64,000 nucleotides of DNA from Herbidospora mongoliensis (GCF_001570545.1 NZ_BBXD01000012.1:89194-153193), one strand, 5' to 3'. Counted from the first letter of the stretch, positions 9,036 through 18,516 are shown. Made by a program: numbers and translations. The notes: generated from the sequence alone by a model not told the origin.

Positions 9036-9791
9036 ATGGCACGATCGTCGCTCTACCAGCAGGTGGCCGCCGAACTTCGTCGGGCCATCTACTCTGGCGA
9101 GTTCCTCCCGGGTGATCAGATCCCCACTGAGACCGAGCTCATGGACGGCCACCAGGTCAGCCGGAACACGGTCCGCCTGGCCTTGGGCGAACTGGAGAAC
9201 GAGGGCCTCATCCTCCGCATGCGCAGGCGCGGCACCTTCGTACGGGAACGCCGTCCCCTGCTCATGCGCCCGCAGGACGAGTTGTTACCCCTGGGTGGCG
9301 ATCTGCCGCGCTTCGACGCCTTCGTGCACGCCGTCACCTCCGAGGGGCGCGTGGCCGACCAGAACATAGAGGTGCAGATCGTCAGGCCGCCGGCCGACGT
9401 CGCCACCCGCCTCGCGCTGATCGAGGACGACGACCTCACCGTGGTGCGCCGCCGCCTGCGTTACGTGGACGGCCAGCCGTACAACACGAACGACTCCTTC
9501 TATCCCCTCAGGCTGGTCACCGACTCCGAGATCGTGCGTCCCGGGAACATCACCCGGGGGGCCAATCGGGTCCTGGAGGAGCTCGGCCACCCACAGGTCC
9601 GCTTTGTCGACGATATTTCGGCACGTATGCCGACTCCAGATGAAACCTCGCGTCTGCAGCTCGAACCCGGTACACCAGTTGTCGTGTATGTCCGAGTTGG
9701 GTACGACCTCGAAGAAGCGCCCGTCCGGGTCGCCGTGTCGGTTCTGCCAGCCGACAAGCATTTGATCAGGTACGAGCTGGAACGCCATTGA
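9036..9791 (+). CDS. GntR-family transcriptional regulator, HutC/UTRA subfamily
   Basis: The product is 251 aa with the usual two-domain layout. Residues 4-70 are the GntR winged helix (LYQQVAAELRRAI, GDQIPTETELM, QVSRNTVRLALGELENEGL, RRGTFV). Residues about 95-245 are a UTRA ligand domain (VVRRRLRYVDGQPY, PVVVYVRVGYD). GAGGAAAG lies 4 bp before the ATG. It probably represses by binding a palindrome and releasing it on a small effector; the effector cannot be read from sequence. The divergent hypothetical gene is the obvious candidate target. Confidence 0.88.
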   Translation: MARSSLYQQVAAELRRAIYSGEFLPGDQIPTETELMDGHQVSRNTVRLALGELENEGLILRMRRRGTFVRERRPLLMRPQDELLPLGGDLPRFDAFVHAVTSEGRVADQNIEVQIVRPPADVATRLALIEDDDLTVVRRRLRYVDGQPYNTNDSFYPLRLVTDSEIVRPGNITRGANRVLEELGHPQVRFVDDISARMPTPDETSRLQLEPGTPVVVYVRVGYDLEEAPVRVAVSVLPADKHLIRYELERH

Positions 9792-10108
9792 CCGAACTCA
9801 GGCCGTCCTTCTAGGACCGCCTCCCCTGTGGTCGCGCCGCGAGCGCCCCCCGGGCCGTGCCCGGGGTGGCGTCGGCCTGTGCGTCAAACGCCGCCGCCGC
9901 AGGTATCAGGCCTGCACTCATGCCCGGGGCCGTAGCGAGACGCGGGCGGCCTTGGCCCGCGCCGTGAATCTGCCTCGAAGACGCGCGGGCTGTTAGCTCC
10001 CCATTTTCGTCCAATCAGGTCGCGCTTTAGGGGCGACGGATGCCCTGCGGCACTAATTGGTCACTCTCAGTAATCACATGTAAACCCGCAGCAACGAAGG
10101 GATCCCCC
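9792..10108. other. Intergenic stretch with one hairpin
   Basis: About 317 bp between the GntR gene and the GNAT gene hold no credible reading frame. A perfect hairpin, CCCCGGGC/GCCCGGGG with a 3-nt loop, lies at 9848-9866, 57 bp past the GntR stop, and could end that transcript. It lacks a T-run. Nothing else is recognised. Confidence 0.5.
9848..9866 (+). terminator. GC hairpin, possible terminator of the GntR gene
   Basis: Eight perfectly paired bases (9848-9855 with 9859-9866) around the loop CGT. There is no following T-tract, which is common for actinobacterial terminators, so the function is only inferred. Confidence 0.35.
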
Positions 10109-10705
10109 ATGCGCTCTGACACCCTCAACCTCTCCGCAGAACTTGTGCTCCGGCGAGCGGGCGGCAGCGACCTGCCCGACGTGCTCACCCTCCTCGCCGA
10201 GGCGGCCCGGTGGCTCAACGGCCTCGGCGTTCGCCAGTGGCCGGTCGGCGGATTCCCCGCCGCCAGGATCGAACCCCTCATCGACGAAGGAGTCCTCTAC
10301 GTTCTGATCGACGGTGAGGAAACGGCCGCCGTGATGGCCCTCGACGAGCACGCCGATCCCGAGTTCTGGGCACCCGCCGACCGTCCGGAATCGGCCTTCT
10401 ATGTCCACAAGCTCGCCGTGAACCGCGCCCACTCGGGCCAGGGCCTCGGCGAGACCATGCTCGACTGGGCCGGCCTGCGGGCCCTGGCGGCCGGCCGGCG
10501 GCACGTGCGGCTGGACTGTTCCAAGGAGAACGCCCGCCTCCAGGGCTACTACCTCGGACAGCGCTTCCGCCACGTCCGTACGGTCGACCTCCCGCACCGC
10601 GCCTCGGGTGCGCTGTTCGAGCGCCCGGCCGGACTGCGCGGCGGCCGGCCGGAGGTCAAGGTGCGCGATCTGACGGCGCCCATCAAGGTGCTGCAGTCTC
10701 TCTGA
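10109..10705 (+). CDS. GNAT-family N-acetyltransferase
   Basis: The product is 198 aa. The ATG at 10109 is preceded by GAAGGGA at 10096-10102; the frame stays open further upstream, but that segment (CGTNWSLSVITC...) has no acetyltransferase character. The GNAT core is visible: AFYVHKLAVNRAHSGQGLGETML gives beta-4 and the acetyl-CoA pyrophosphate loop (motif A, Q-x-x-G-x-G/A as SGQGLG), followed by VRLDCSKENARLQGYYLGQRF, the typical motif B. It should transfer an acetyl group from acetyl-CoA to an amine; the substrate is unknown. It sits 32 bp upstream of cutC on the same strand and may be co-transcribed. Confidence 0.85.
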   Translation: MRSDTLNLSAELVLRRAGGSDLPDVLTLLAEAARWLNGLGVRQWPVGGFPAARIEPLIDEGVLYVLIDGEETAAVMALDEHADPEFWAPADRPESAFYVHKLAVNRAHSGQGLGETMLDWAGLRALAAGRRHVRLDCSKENARLQGYYLGQRFRHVRTVDLPHRASGALFERPAGLRGGRPEVKVRDLTAPIKVLQSL

Positions 10706-10737
10706 GGTGGTGCGATGGGACCCGCTACTGTTCCCCC

Positions 10738-11415
10738 ATGACCGGACCATTGCTTGAAGTCATCGCGCTCGACGTGCGCGACGCCGTGGCCGCTGAAGAG
10801 GGCGGCGCGGATCGCCTTGAGGTCGTGGCCGACATGTCCGCCGGCGGGCTCACCCCGCCGGCGGAGACGGTCGCCGCGATCGCCGAGAAGTGCACGTTGC
10901 CGCAGATGGTGATGGTCCGGCTGGCGGCCGGATTCACCGCGGACGACGAGGAACTGGCCCGGTTGCGCACCCAGGTGCGGGAGATGTCCGAGGCGGGCGC
11001 GGCCGGCTTCGTCTTCGGCTTCCTCAACGACGAGGGAGCCGTCGACCTGGTGGCCACCGAGGCGCTGATCCACGCGGCCGCGCCGCTGCCGTGGACGTTC
11101 CACCGCGCGGTCGACCACGCGGCCGACGTCCAGGCGGGCTGGCGGGCGGTGCGGCTGCTGCCGAACCTGGCCACGATCCTGACGTCCGGCTCGCCGCGCG
11201 GAGTGGGCGACGGGCTGGCCGTCCTGCGGACCCGCGCCGAGGCCGGCGACGCCGCGTTGATCATGGCCGGCGGAGGCCTGTCGTTCGACCACGTGCCGGT
11301 GCTGCTCGACTACGGCATCAAGGCCTTCCATATCGGCAGCGCGGCCCGCGAGTCGTGGCTGTCAGCCGTCGACCCGCGCAGAGTGGCCCGCTGGCGCGCT
11401 CTTCTCGACGCCTAG
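10738..11415 (+). CDS. cutC: CutC-family TIM-barrel protein
   Basis: The product is 225 aa, the normal length for CutC. Family features include EVIALDVRDAVAAEEGGADRLE at the N-terminus, GGLTPP, the VMVRLAAGF segment, FVFGFLNDEG, WTFHRAVDH and ILTSGSP, then IMAGGGLSFDHVP. The fold is a TIM barrel. The name comes from a proposed role in copper homeostasis that has weak biochemical support, so the true reaction is unknown. Its 3' end overlaps the convergent aldolase-like gene by 54 bp. Confidence 0.88.
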   Translation: MTGPLLEVIALDVRDAVAAEEGGADRLEVVADMSAGGLTPPAETVAAIAEKCTLPQMVMVRLAAGFTADDEELARLRTQVREMSEAGAAGFVFGFLNDEGAVDLVATEALIHAAAPLPWTFHRAVDHAADVQAGWRAVRLLPNLATILTSGSPRGVGDGLAVLRTRAEAGDAALIMAGGGLSFDHVPVLLDYGIKAFHIGSAARESWLSAVDPRRVARWRALLDA

Positions 11416-12513
11416 GGCGAGGTCGGCTCTGCGCAGGGCCGCGACGAGGGTTTTGACGGTGGCGGGTTCGTCGAGCACGCCGCCTTCCTGGCGTCTCTGC
11501 CTCCAGGCGTCCACCCGGGCCGCGTATTCCGCGTAGGTCGCCAGGTGGAAGGCGTAGACGACGGCGTAGCGGCTGACCAGGTGTGACGGGTGCATGTCCC
11601 AGCCCTGGTAGAAGCCGTGCGACAGCGAGTGGCGGACCGTCTCGGCATGCCGGCGCCACAGGGCCAGCACATCTTCTCTGGACGTCGAGGCGGGGGCCGC
11701 GGCCAGAGATCCGTCGGAGAGCTCGATGCCCTCCGGGAGCAGGACCGTCTGCATGACGTGGCGGGCGTGGTCGCAGGCCGGGTGGTCGAGACGCTGCTCG
11801 TGGGGCGGCAGGCCGCAGGCCGCGGTGTAGTCGAAGACGCCGAAGTGGGCCGCTTTGAGCCGCCCCCGCAGATTGGCCACCAGGTCGGGGGAGCGCTGGA
11901 GGAACAGGATCGTCTGCGGCGCCTCGACCTGCATCTCGAAGCTCAGCGGCGGCAGGCGGAGGTCGCGCTCCAGCTCGGCCAGCGAGCGCGCGAACATGCC
12001 CAGGTAGGACTCCATCAACACCTTGGGAAAGGTGATCACGAAGCCGTCCGGTAGAGCGCCCCTGCGGTCGATGATCGTGGCCAGGAAGCCGTGCAGGGTC
12101 CTGAGCGACCGCCCGGGGTCGCCGTCGGCGAACGACTTGATCCGCAGGCCCCAGCGACGGGGGAGCGTCTCCATGGCGGCCACCGCTTCGGCGGCCCTGA
12201 CCATGTCGGCGTCTTCGTCGGTGCCCGTGTAGCCGTCTTCGAAGTCGACCCGCAGGTCCTGAATCGGCTCCCGGGCGAGGGTCGCGGCGACACGGTCGTA
12301 GACGTCGCCACCGAAGAGCTCGGCGAACTCCTCCTCGGTGATCAGCTCAAGGAGCTTGGCGGCCTCGGCTCCCCAGTCGGAGACCGTCGAGGCCGTCAGC
12401 AGGTTCGCCGGCACGTAAACGGTGTGGATCGGCTGCCAGGCGATCTCCCGTACCGGAAAACGCGCCTGCTGGATGCGGTGGACGCTTTCGAAACCCGCGA
12501 CGCTGATCTCCAC
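11362..12513 (-). CDS. DUF6986/citrate-lyase-beta-like aldolase family protein
   Basis: The product is 383 aa. The sequence resembles HpcH/HpaI and citrate lyase beta-type TIM barrels and, as far as I can recall, the actinobacterial DUF6986 family: LRVDFEDGYTG carries the acidic metal-binding region, WGLRIKSFADG and FVITFPKV follow, FEMQVEAPQTIL supplies the conserved Glu, and GVFDYTAACGLPPHEQR is a distinctive family block. FYQGWDMHPSHLVSRYA lies near the C-terminus. It probably cleaves or forms a C-C bond of an acyl compound, but no substrate can be assigned. It lies 9 bp after fprA, so it is likely its operon partner, and its last 54 bp are antisense to the end of cutC. Confidence 0.75.
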   Translation of the reverse strand: MEISVAGFESVHRIQQARFPVREIAWQPIHTVYVPANLLTASTVSDWGAEAAKLLELITEEEFAELFGGDVYDRVAATLAREPIQDLRVDFEDGYTGTDEDADMVRAAEAVAAMETLPRRWGLRIKSFADGDPGRSLRTLHGFLATIIDRRGALPDGFVITFPKVLMESYLGMFARSLAELERDLRLPPLSFEMQVEAPQTILFLQRSPDLVANLRGRLKAAHFGVFDYTAACGLPPHEQRLDHPACDHARHVMQTVLLPEGIELSDGSLAAAPASTSREDVLALWRRHAETVRHSLSHGFYQGWDMHPSHLVSRYAVVYAFHLATYAEYAARVDAWRQRRQEGGVLDEPATVKTLVAALRRADLALGVEKSAPAGHSARVDG

Positions 12514-12522
12514 GAATCGACC

Positions 12523-13815
12523 TTATCCCCGGCCGATCGCCTCCAGCATGGCCGCCCTGCTCACCAGCTTGACCCGCTCACCCCGATCGAGGGTGCGGGC
12601 CAGCTTCTCCTCGGCCTGCTCGATCGCCAGCCAGTCGGGGTAGGTCACCGGCCGCACGCCGCGTTCGGCCAGGAGCGCGTCGACGCGGTGCGGTCGCGGG
12701 CTCTCGGTCACGGAGGCCAGCAGGGTGCGCACGGTCTCGGCCGCGTCGGACTTGTTGGTGCCGATCACCCCGGTCGGGCCACGCTTCAGCCACCCGGCCA
12801 CGAACTCGCGGTCGCGGACCTGCCCGGCCACGTTGGGCACGGTCATGGTCTCCTCCGAGAAGGGCACGCTCGGCAGCGCGATGCTCTGGTAGCCGACCGA
12901 GCGCAGCACCATGTCGGCGGGGATCGTCTCGAACTCGCCCGTTCCCACGACGCGCCTGCCGTCGAGGCGGGTGCGCTCCAGTCGTACACCCTCGACGTGG
13001 GAGACCCCGAGGATCTCCACGGGCCGCAGCCAGAAGCGGACCTCCAGCCGGCGCGGCCGGTTCTGCGGCTCCCGGGTCGACCACGACTGGAGCACGTCGA
13101 CGTTGCCCTTGATCTGCCGGGTCAGCTCGGTCAGGTCTTCGCAGGTCACCTCGTGGGGGAAGGTCAGGATGTCGGCGTGCAGCAGGTCGCCGAGCTCGCG
13201 CAGCTCCTTGAGGGTGAACTTGGCGTGTTGGGCGCCCCGGCGGCCGACCATGTGGACCCGCTTGACCTTCGAGGCGGCCAGCGTGGTCAGCACGTCGTGC
13301 GGCACGTCGGTGGACCGCAGCTCGTCGGCCGACTTGGCCAGGATCCGGACCACGTCGACCGCGACGTTGCCGACCCCGATCACCACGACGTCTTCGGCGT
13401 CGAGGGTGAAGTCGGGGGCGTCGGGGTGGCCGCAGTACCAGTTCACGAAGTCGGTGGCCGCCACGCTGCCGGGAAGATCCTCCCCCGGTACGCCCATCTT
13501 CCGGTCGACCATCGCCCCGGTGCAGTAGACCACCGCGTCGTAGCAGCTCAGAAGGTCGTCCACAGAAAGATCGAGACCCAGTTCGACCCCGCCCAGGAAC
13601 CGCACCCCCGGCGCCTCCAGCACCCGGCGCAGGTAGGTCGCGATCGACTTGATCGAGGTGTGGTCGGGCGCCACGCCGTATCGGACCAGCCCATAGGGCG
13701 TGGGGAGACGTTCCAGGACGTCTACCTCCACGGGACCGGGAGCCTGCTTGGTCAGAGCTTCGGCGGTGTAGATCCCGGCCGGGCCCGAGCCCACAACAGC
13801 CACACGCAACGCCAC
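12523..13815 (-). CDS. fprA: NADPH-ferredoxin reductase of the adrenodoxin reductase family
   Basis: The product is 430 aa. The N-terminal FAD fold is clear (VAVVGSGPAGIYTAEAL, GxGxxG), followed by LPTPYGLVRYGVAPDH, the adrenodoxin reductase/FprA signature, and the NADP-binding segment VVIGVGNVAVDVVRIL. RSVGYQSIALP and FVAGWLKRGPTGVIGTNKSDA complete the family pattern. It should pass electrons from NADPH through FAD to a ferredoxin that serves cytochrome P450s or other redox enzymes. No ferredoxin gene is adjacent. The start at 13815 (MALRVAVVG) places the dinucleotide fold directly at the N-terminus. Confidence 0.9.
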   Translation of the reverse strand: MALRVAVVGSGPAGIYTAEALTKQAPGPVEVDVLERLPTPYGLVRYGVAPDHTSIKSIATYLRRVLEAPGVRFLGGVELGLDLSVDDLLSCYDAVVYCTGAMVDRKMGVPGEDLPGSVAATDFVNWYCGHPDAPDFTLDAEDVVVIGVGNVAVDVVRILAKSADELRSTDVPHDVLTTLAASKVKRVHMVGRRGAQHAKFTLKELRELGDLLHADILTFPHEVTCEDLTELTRQIKGNVDVLQSWSTREPQNRPRRLEVRFWLRPVEILGVSHVEGVRLERTRLDGRRVVGTGEFETIPADMVLRSVGYQSIALPSVPFSEETMTVPNVAGQVRDREFVAGWLKRGPTGVIGTNKSDAAETVRTLLASVTESPRPHRVDALLAERGVRPVTYPDWLAIEQAEEKLARTLDRGERVKLVSRAAMLEAIGRG

Positions 13816-14012
13816 CAGATGCCTCCTAGACAGGAAAGCCGCTCCTTGGATTCTTCACCCTTCCGGCACCACCTAGCCAGTGCGATATTGGGGCTTGCGC
13901 CACATCTGTTCCCCGATCACAGTTGGTCCTCGTGGGCGGATCGGGGAAACGGCGGCGACGCACCGGCGAAAATCCGGGTGCGAACGGCACGGGAGATGAA
14001 ACGCTCCCGGAC

Positions 14013-14435
14013 ATGAGATTCCACCGCGACGAGATCGGCGCGCGGCGCTACGAGGCCTTCGGCCGCGTGATGGCCGCCTTCGCGACCGAGCCCGAGATGA
14101 TGGAGACCTGCCGCGACCTGGGCTGGTGGCCCGGGACCGACGGCTGGGAGATCGAGTGGCGCGAGGGCCCCTACGCCACCGAGGTCGCCGACCTGCTCAT
14201 CGAGCGGGTCCGTGAGCCCGGGTTCCCCGGCCCGCTGGTCGGCCCGCTGGCCCCCGTCACCCCGCTGTGCGCCCGCCTCGACGTGATGGGCGTCAGCTTC
14301 GACCTCCGGGCCATCGACCCGATGGGGCTGGAGCGGATGCGCAACCGCGCGGGCGTGTGGCGCCTGTCGGAGGCGATCGACCCGGCCCGCCGCGCGGGGT
14401 CGCGCCAGCCGTGGGAGGAACTCCTGGGCGGGTGA
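14013..14435 (+). CDS. Hypothetical protein
   Basis: The product is about 140 aa from the ATG at 14013 (MRFHRDEIGARRYEAF); an in-frame start at 13923 would add 30 residues of low-complexity Arg/Gly sequence and is less likely. I do not recognise the family. The protein is soluble and acidic-to-neutral with Trp-rich stretches (DLGWWPGTDGWEIEWREG) and short hydrophobic helices. Codon usage matches the high-G+C neighbours, which supports it as a gene. The upstream fprA is divergent; the next gene downstream begins 59 bp later. Confidence 0.6.
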   Translation: MRFHRDEIGARRYEAFGRVMAAFATEPEMMETCRDLGWWPGTDGWEIEWREGPYATEVADLLIERVREPGFPGPLVGPLAPVTPLCARLDVMGVSFDLRAIDPMGLERMRNRAGVWRLSEAIDPARRAGSRQPWEELLGG

Positions 14436-14494
14436 TCCTTTTTGTCCGCTTATAGACTGAAGGCGCCGCACGCGGACATCGCTCGGGGGGAACG

Positions 14495-15151
14495 ATGGTC
14501 TGGGCTTTCAGTAGGAGCAGACACGGCCCACTCGGCCCTGAACAGGAATTCATCGCACTCGACCGGCGGGACAGGCGCAGCCAGTGGTATCTGCTGGTCG
14601 CGCTGGCCGGTGGCGCCCTGGTGGGTTTCATCGGGGCGGGGCTTTCCGGTTTCGCGCCCATCTGGATGATGGCGATCTACGATCCGGCCGTCATCATGTC
14701 GCTGGCCGTGATCGTCGGAGCCGGGGCGGCTGGATTTCGCTGGGCCCTGGTCAACAGCGGCCTGGCCGCCTTCGGGGCGCTGGTCGGCCAGATCACCGCC
14801 TCTTCGGCGATCCACCACGACCTGCCCTTCGACGGGCTCGGCTCCGCGCCCGGCGGCCTGGCCGTCGGTCTGACGATCATCACCCTGCTGGGCCCACTCG
14901 GCTACGGCGCGACCCGATGCGACCGCGCCGGCGGGGTCTGTTACGGCCTCACCGCGGGCCTGCTGCTGTCGGTGTGCGCGGACGAGATGCTGGCACTGTC
15001 GGACCAATGGCCCTACGCTCTGGCCACCTCGTTGGCGCTGTGGGTGGCGTTCCTGGTGCTGTTCCGGCGCCGGTTCGTCGACCGGCTGATCGGCGCCGCG
15101 GTCGGACTCGCCTACAGCGTCGGATACGGGTTGGTGCTGCAGGCGCTGTAA
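14495..15151 (+). CDS. Hypothetical integral membrane protein
   Basis: The product is 218 aa. GGGGGGAA lies just before the ATG. Five to six membrane segments are evident ([104 protein letters not shown]). Two cysteines and Asp/Glu residues occur in the middle loops. I do not recognise a family, and no transport or enzymatic motif is visible. The gene ends 47 bp before proS. Confidence 0.7.
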   Translation: MVWAFSRSRHGPLGPEQEFIALDRRDRRSQWYLLVALAGGALVGFIGAGLSGFAPIWMMAIYDPAVIMSLAVIVGAGAAGFRWALVNSGLAAFGALVGQITASSAIHHDLPFDGLGSAPGGLAVGLTIITLLGPLGYGATRCDRAGGVCYGLTAGLLLSVCADEMLALSDQWPYALATSLALWVAFLVLFRRRFVDRLIGAAVGLAYSVGYGLVLQAL

Positions 15152-15198
15152 TTCTCGATAGCCTTTTACGACTACAGCAGCCCAATCAAGGAGTAGCC

Positions 15199-16938
15199 GT
15201 GCTTCTGCGGATGTCGACCCTGTTCCTGCGCACCCTGCGTGAGGATCCGGCAGACGCCGAGGTCCCGAGCCACAAGCTCCTGGTCAGGGCCGGGTACGTC
15301 CGTCGCGTCGCGCCCGGCATCTACTCGTGGCTGCCGCTCGGCAAGATCGTTCTGGAGAACGTCGCCCGGGTCGTGCGCGAGGAGATGAACGCCATGGGCG
15401 GCCAGGAGGTGCTCTTCCCCGCTCTGCTGCCCCGCGACTTCTACGAGGCCACCGGCCGCTGGACCGAATACGGCGACACGCTGTTCCGGCTCAAGGACCG
15501 CAAGGGCAACGACTACCTCCTCGGGCCCACGCACGAGGAGATGTTCACCGACATGGTGAAGGGCGAATACTCCTCCTACAAGGACTATCCGGTCACGCTC
15601 TACCAGATCCAGACCAAATACCGCGACGAGGCCCGTCCCCGCGCCGGCATCCTGCGCGGCCGTGAGTTCGTCATGAAGGACTCCTACTCCTTCGACCTCG
15701 ACGACGAGGGCCTCAAGCGCAGCTACGAGAACCACCGGGCCGCCTACATCCGGATCTTCGAGCGGCTCAACATCGACGTGAAGATCTGCTTCGCGACCTC
15801 CGGCGCCATGGGCGGCTCGGCCTCCGAGGAGTTCCTCGCCCCCGCCCCGACCGGCGAAGACACCTTCGTGGCCTGCCGCACCTGCGGCTACGCCGCCAAC
15901 GCCGAGGCCGTCACCACCCCGGCCCCCGACGCGTTCACCGGCGAGCGCGAGGCCATGAAGGTCCTCGACACCCCGGGCACCCCGACCATCGAGACGCTCG
16001 TCGCCTACATGAACGAGCACCACGGCCTGAAGATCACCGGCGCTGACACCCTCAAGAACGTCGTCGTCAAGGTCGTCACGCCCGGCGTGAAAGACCCTGA
16101 GACCCTCGTCATCGGCGTGCCCGGCGACCGCGAGGTCGACTTCAAGCGCCTGGAGGCCGCACTGGCCCCCGGCGAGCCGGCCATCTTCGAGGCCGGCGAC
16201 TTCGCCAGGCACCCCGGTCTCGTACGCGGCTACATCGGCCCCCAGGTCCTCAAGGGCCTCGGCATCCGCTACCTCGTCGACCCCCGCGTGGTCGACGGCA
16301 GCGAGTGGGTGACCGGCGCCAACGAGCCCGGCAAGCACGCCGCCCACGTGGTCGCGGGCCGCGACTTCGTCGCCGACGGCACGATCGAGGCCGCCGAGAT
16401 CCGGGCCGGCGACTCCTGCCCCGTCTGCGGCAACGACCTGTCGATCGACCGGGGCATCGAGATCGGCCACATCTTCCAGCTCGGCCGCAAATACGCCGAC
16501 GCCGCCGGCCTCGACGCCCTCGGCCCCGACGGCAAGCCGGTCCGCATCACGATGGGCTCCTACGGCGTCGGGGTCTCCCGCGCGGTGGCCGTGATCGCCG
16601 AGCAGCGCCACGACGCCCTCGGGCTGGCCTGGCCGCGCGAGGTGGCGCCCGCCGACGTGCACATCGTCGGCACGGGCAAGGAGAACCAGATCGAGATCGC
16701 CACGAAGATCGCCGAGGAGCTGGAGGCCAAGGGCCTGCGCGTGCTCCTCGACGACCGCGCCCAGGTCTCGCCGGGCGTGAAGTTCAAGGACAGCGAGCTG
16801 CTCGGCCTGCCGACCGTGCTGATCGTCGGCCGGGGCGTCTCGGGCGGCGTGGTCGAACTGCGCGACCGGGCGTCGGGCGAGCGCTCCGAGATCCCGCTGG
16901 CCGAGGCCGTGGACCGGGTCGTCGCGGCCTGCGCCTGA
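15199..16938 (+). CDS. proS: Prolyl-tRNA synthetase, bacterial type with editing domain
   Basis: The product is 579 aa. AAGGAG at 15188-15193 stands 5 bp before the GTG at 15199, which decides the start over the ATG at 15211. Class II aminoacyl-tRNA synthetase motifs are present: [16 protein letters not shown] (motif 1 region), [19 protein letters not shown] (motif 2) and [17 protein letters not shown] (motif 3). An insertion of about 170 residues between motifs 2 and 3 is the YbaK-like editing domain that clears Ala-tRNA-Pro. The C-terminal anticodon-binding domain begins near [12 protein letters not shown]. The enzyme charges tRNA-Pro in the cytoplasm. A strong hairpin lies 145 bp downstream. 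Confidence 0.96.
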   Translation: MLLRMSTLFLRTLREDPADAEVPSHKLLVRAGYVRRVAPGIYSWLPLGKIVLENVARVVREEMNAMGGQEVLFPALLPRDFYEATGRWTEYGDTLFRLKDRKGNDYLLGPTHEEMFTDMVKGEYSSYKDYPVTLYQIQTKYRDEARPRAGILRGREFVMKDSYSFDLDDEGLKRSYENHRAAYIRIFERLNIDVKICFATSGAMGGSASEEFLAPAPTGEDTFVACRTCGYAANAEAVTTPAPDAFTGEREAMKVLDTPGTPTIETLVAYMNEHHGLKITGADTLKNVVVKVVTPGVKDPETLVIGVPGDREVDFKRLEAALAPGEPAIFEAGDFARHPGLVRGYIGPQVLKGLGIRYLVDPRVVDGSEWVTGANEPGKHAAHVVAGRDFVADGTIEAAEIRAGDSCPVCGNDLSIDRGIEIGHIFQLGRKYADAAGLDALGPDGKPVRITMGSYGVGVSRAVAVIAEQRHDALGLAWPREVAPADVHIVGTGKENQIEIATKIAEELEAKGLRVLLDDRAQVSPGVKFKDSELLGLPTVLIVGRGVSGGVVELRDRASGERSEIPLAEAVDRVVAACA

Positions 16939-17082
16939 GGTTGGCCTTAGAGGTGGCGGGGCCGCGTCCGTGCCTGGGCTGAGGAACGCAGGAGAGCGAA
17001 GCGAGCCGGAGTGACGAGGAAGGCGCGGACTGAAAGCGGCCACGCCCGCCGCGCCGGAGGCGCGGCCATTCAACGCAGAGAG

Positions 17083-17122
17083 GGGCGGTTCGTCACCACG
17101 GGGGGAGTGTGACGAACCGCCC
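17083..17122 (+). terminator. Terminator hairpin downstream of proS
   Basis: A perfect 14-bp inverted repeat (17083-17096 with 17109-17122) encloses a 12-nt loop. No long T-run follows. Its position between proS and the convergent DUF4236 gene suits transcription termination. Confidence 0.65.
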
Positions 17123-17130
17123 GCTCTTGC

Positions 17131-17152
17131 CCCCTTCCGCGAACGGAAGGGG
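17131..17152 (-). terminator. Terminator hairpin downstream of the DUF4236 gene
   Basis: CCCCTTCCG (17131-17139) and CGGAAGGGG (17144-17152) pair perfectly around CGAA. The hairpin lies 2 bp past the stop codon of the minus-strand DUF4236 gene. Confidence 0.6.
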
Positions 17153-17154
17153 AG

Positions 17155-17349
17155 CTATCTGGATGAGCGGCGCCGAAGCGACCGCCGCCAGGAGAAACCG
17201 CCGGGCAGGTCGACGCTGACCTGCTTTCCACCGTCGGCGCGCTTGGTGTATCGCACGCCGCCCTTGCCGACGCTGTGGCCGACTCCACCGCGCGAGAAGT
17301 TGATCCGGAACGGACCGATCTTGATCGATTTACGGAAGCCCCAACTCAT
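17155..17349 (-). CDS. DUF4236 domain small protein
   Basis: The product is 64 aa and basic. The N-terminal MSWGFRKSIKIGPFRINFSR followed by GGVGHSVG is the hallmark of DUF4236, a short beta-rich domain of unknown function found across bacteria. The rest is positively charged (SWRRSLRRRSSR). The gene has its own hairpin terminator immediately downstream and no operon partner. Confidence 0.8.
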   Translation of the reverse strand: MSWGFRKSIKIGPFRINFSRGGVGHSVGKGGVRYTKRADGGKQVSVDLPGGFSWRRSLRRRSSR

Positions 17350-17405
17350 GACGATCTGAACTACCCGCCGATTCGGGAATAAACAGAAGTCGTCGATCGC
17401 CTGGC

Positions 17406-17440
17406 GAGCCGGGAGCCGGGAGCCGGGAGCCGGGAGCCGG
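17406..17440. repeat. Five exact tandem copies of a 7-bp unit
   Basis: GAGCCGG is repeated five times without error at 17406-17440. Twelve bases later a 9-bp unit, GATCGGTGY, is repeated about 2.8 times (17452-17476). Both lie in the spacer after the DUF4439 gene. They look like slippage-prone microsatellites; no function is evident. Confidence 0.9.
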
Positions 17441-17487
17441 GCCTCGCGGTCGATCGGTGTGATCGGTGCGATCGGTCTGTCGTCGGG

Positions 17488-18021
17488 TCAGCTGTCCGCG
17501 GGTGCCGGAAGGGTCGACGGCACCGGGGATGACGAGACCGAGTCCCGCGGCGCGGCCGGGTCGCCGGAGGCCGGTGGCATGGGCATCGGCTCACTCACCG
17601 CCGGGCTGGCGACGGTCTTCACCTGGCCGGGCATGCCGGGGAAGGCGACGATCTCCGGCTGCCAGCCGAAGCCCCGCACCGCCGACTCCTGGGTCGCCAG
17701 GACGGCCAGCCGCCGCAGCGCCGGGTCGGTGTCGGCCGACAGCTCCACGTAGGCCGCGCAGACCCGCTCCTCGACATAGGCGGCCAGCCGGACCGCCTGG
17801 GCGGCCGTGGTCACCACGAAGGGCAGCTGGTAGTTGCCCGGCTCGGCGGGGGTCTCGCCCCGGCGGCGCATCAGGTTGCGCAGCTGGTCGCGGCGGGCCC
17901 GGTGGGCGTCGAACCCGGTCGTCGCGCGGACCCGCAGGGCCCCGCTCGTCTTGGCGCCGATGACACCGTAGGCGTAGACGGCGGCGTGCTCGGCGGCCAG
18001 CGCCTTCGACAGCGCGGTCAC
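17488..18021 (-). CDS. DUF4439 ferritin-like protein
   Basis: The product is 177 aa. Residues 1-140 form a four-helix ferritin-like domain of the DUF4439 type: LAAEHAAVYAYGVIGA carries the E-x-x-H/Y pattern, VRLAAYVEERVCAAYVEL is the third helix and LRRLAVLATQESAVR the fourth. The C-terminal tail of some 35 residues is Pro/Ser-rich and disordered. The start codon overlaps the stop of the lipoprotein gene (ATGA), so the two are co-translated. Metal binding is plausible but the ligand set is incomplete compared with true ferritins. The pair occupies a position next to rimP that I recall as common in actinobacteria. Confidence 0.75.
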   Translation of the reverse strand: MTALSKALAAEHAAVYAYGVIGAKTSGALRVRATTGFDAHRARRDQLRNLMRRRGETPAEPGNYQLPFVVTTAAQAVRLAAYVEERVCAAYVELSADTDPALRRLAVLATQESAVRGFGWQPEIVAFPGMPGQVKTVASPAVSEPMPMPPASGDPAAPRDSVSSSPVPSTLPAPADS

Positions 18022-18485
18022 TTGAACCGTCCCAGAGCCTGGGCGTGGACGGCCTCGCAGGCCCCGATGCTGGCCACCAGCTGGGCCACGACGGGCACCG
18101 CGGCGGCGGCCTGCTCCGGCCGGGCCGACGCGGCGGCCCGCTCGGCCTCTTTCAGCGCTTCCACGGTCACCTCCGGATTGACCACGGGGGTCGGGGTCGC
18201 GGCGGGGGAGCCGGGCTTGGGCAGATGGCGGCGCAGGGCGGCGAGATGGGCCAGGTGGCGCTGCTGGAACGGCTGCAACGCGGGCGCCAGCTTCACGTCG
18301 GACAGGGCGGCCTGCTGATAGAGCGCGACCAGCTTCTCCTTGCCCTCGATGAGCCCGGCGAGCAACACCGCCTGCGGATCAGGGGAGGGCGAAGCGGGCG
18401 CCGAGGCGGGCTCTTGGCCCTTCGCGCATCCCACCAGCACCAGGCCGGCCCCGGCACCCAGAAGGGTACGCCGGGACATGTTCAT
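18018..18485 (-). CDS. Predicted lipoprotein, ferritin-like partner
   Basis: The product is 155 aa. The ATG at 18485 has GGGAGAG 6-7 bp upstream on the minus strand. The N-terminus MNMSRRTLLGAGAGLVLVGC is a signal peptide with twin arginine-like SRRTLL and a lipobox ending in Cys at about residue 20, so the protein is probably lipid-anchored outside the membrane. The mature part is helical (LAGLIEGKEKLVALYQQAAL, FQQRHLAHLAALRRHLP, EALKEAERAA) and resembles a second ferritin-like bundle. It overlaps the DUF4439 gene by 4 bp. The four 60-bp tandem repeats lie directly upstream. Confidence 0.72.
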   Translation of the reverse strand: MNMSRRTLLGAGAGLVLVGCAKGQEPASAPASPSPDPQAVLLAGLIEGKEKLVALYQQAALSDVKLAPALQPFQQRHLAHLAALRRHLPKPGSPAATPTPVVNPEVTVEALKEAERAAASARPEQAAAAVPVVAQLVASIGACEAVHAQALGRFK

Positions 18486-18516
18486 ACCGGACTCTCCCAC
18501 AGGCACCCAGCCATGG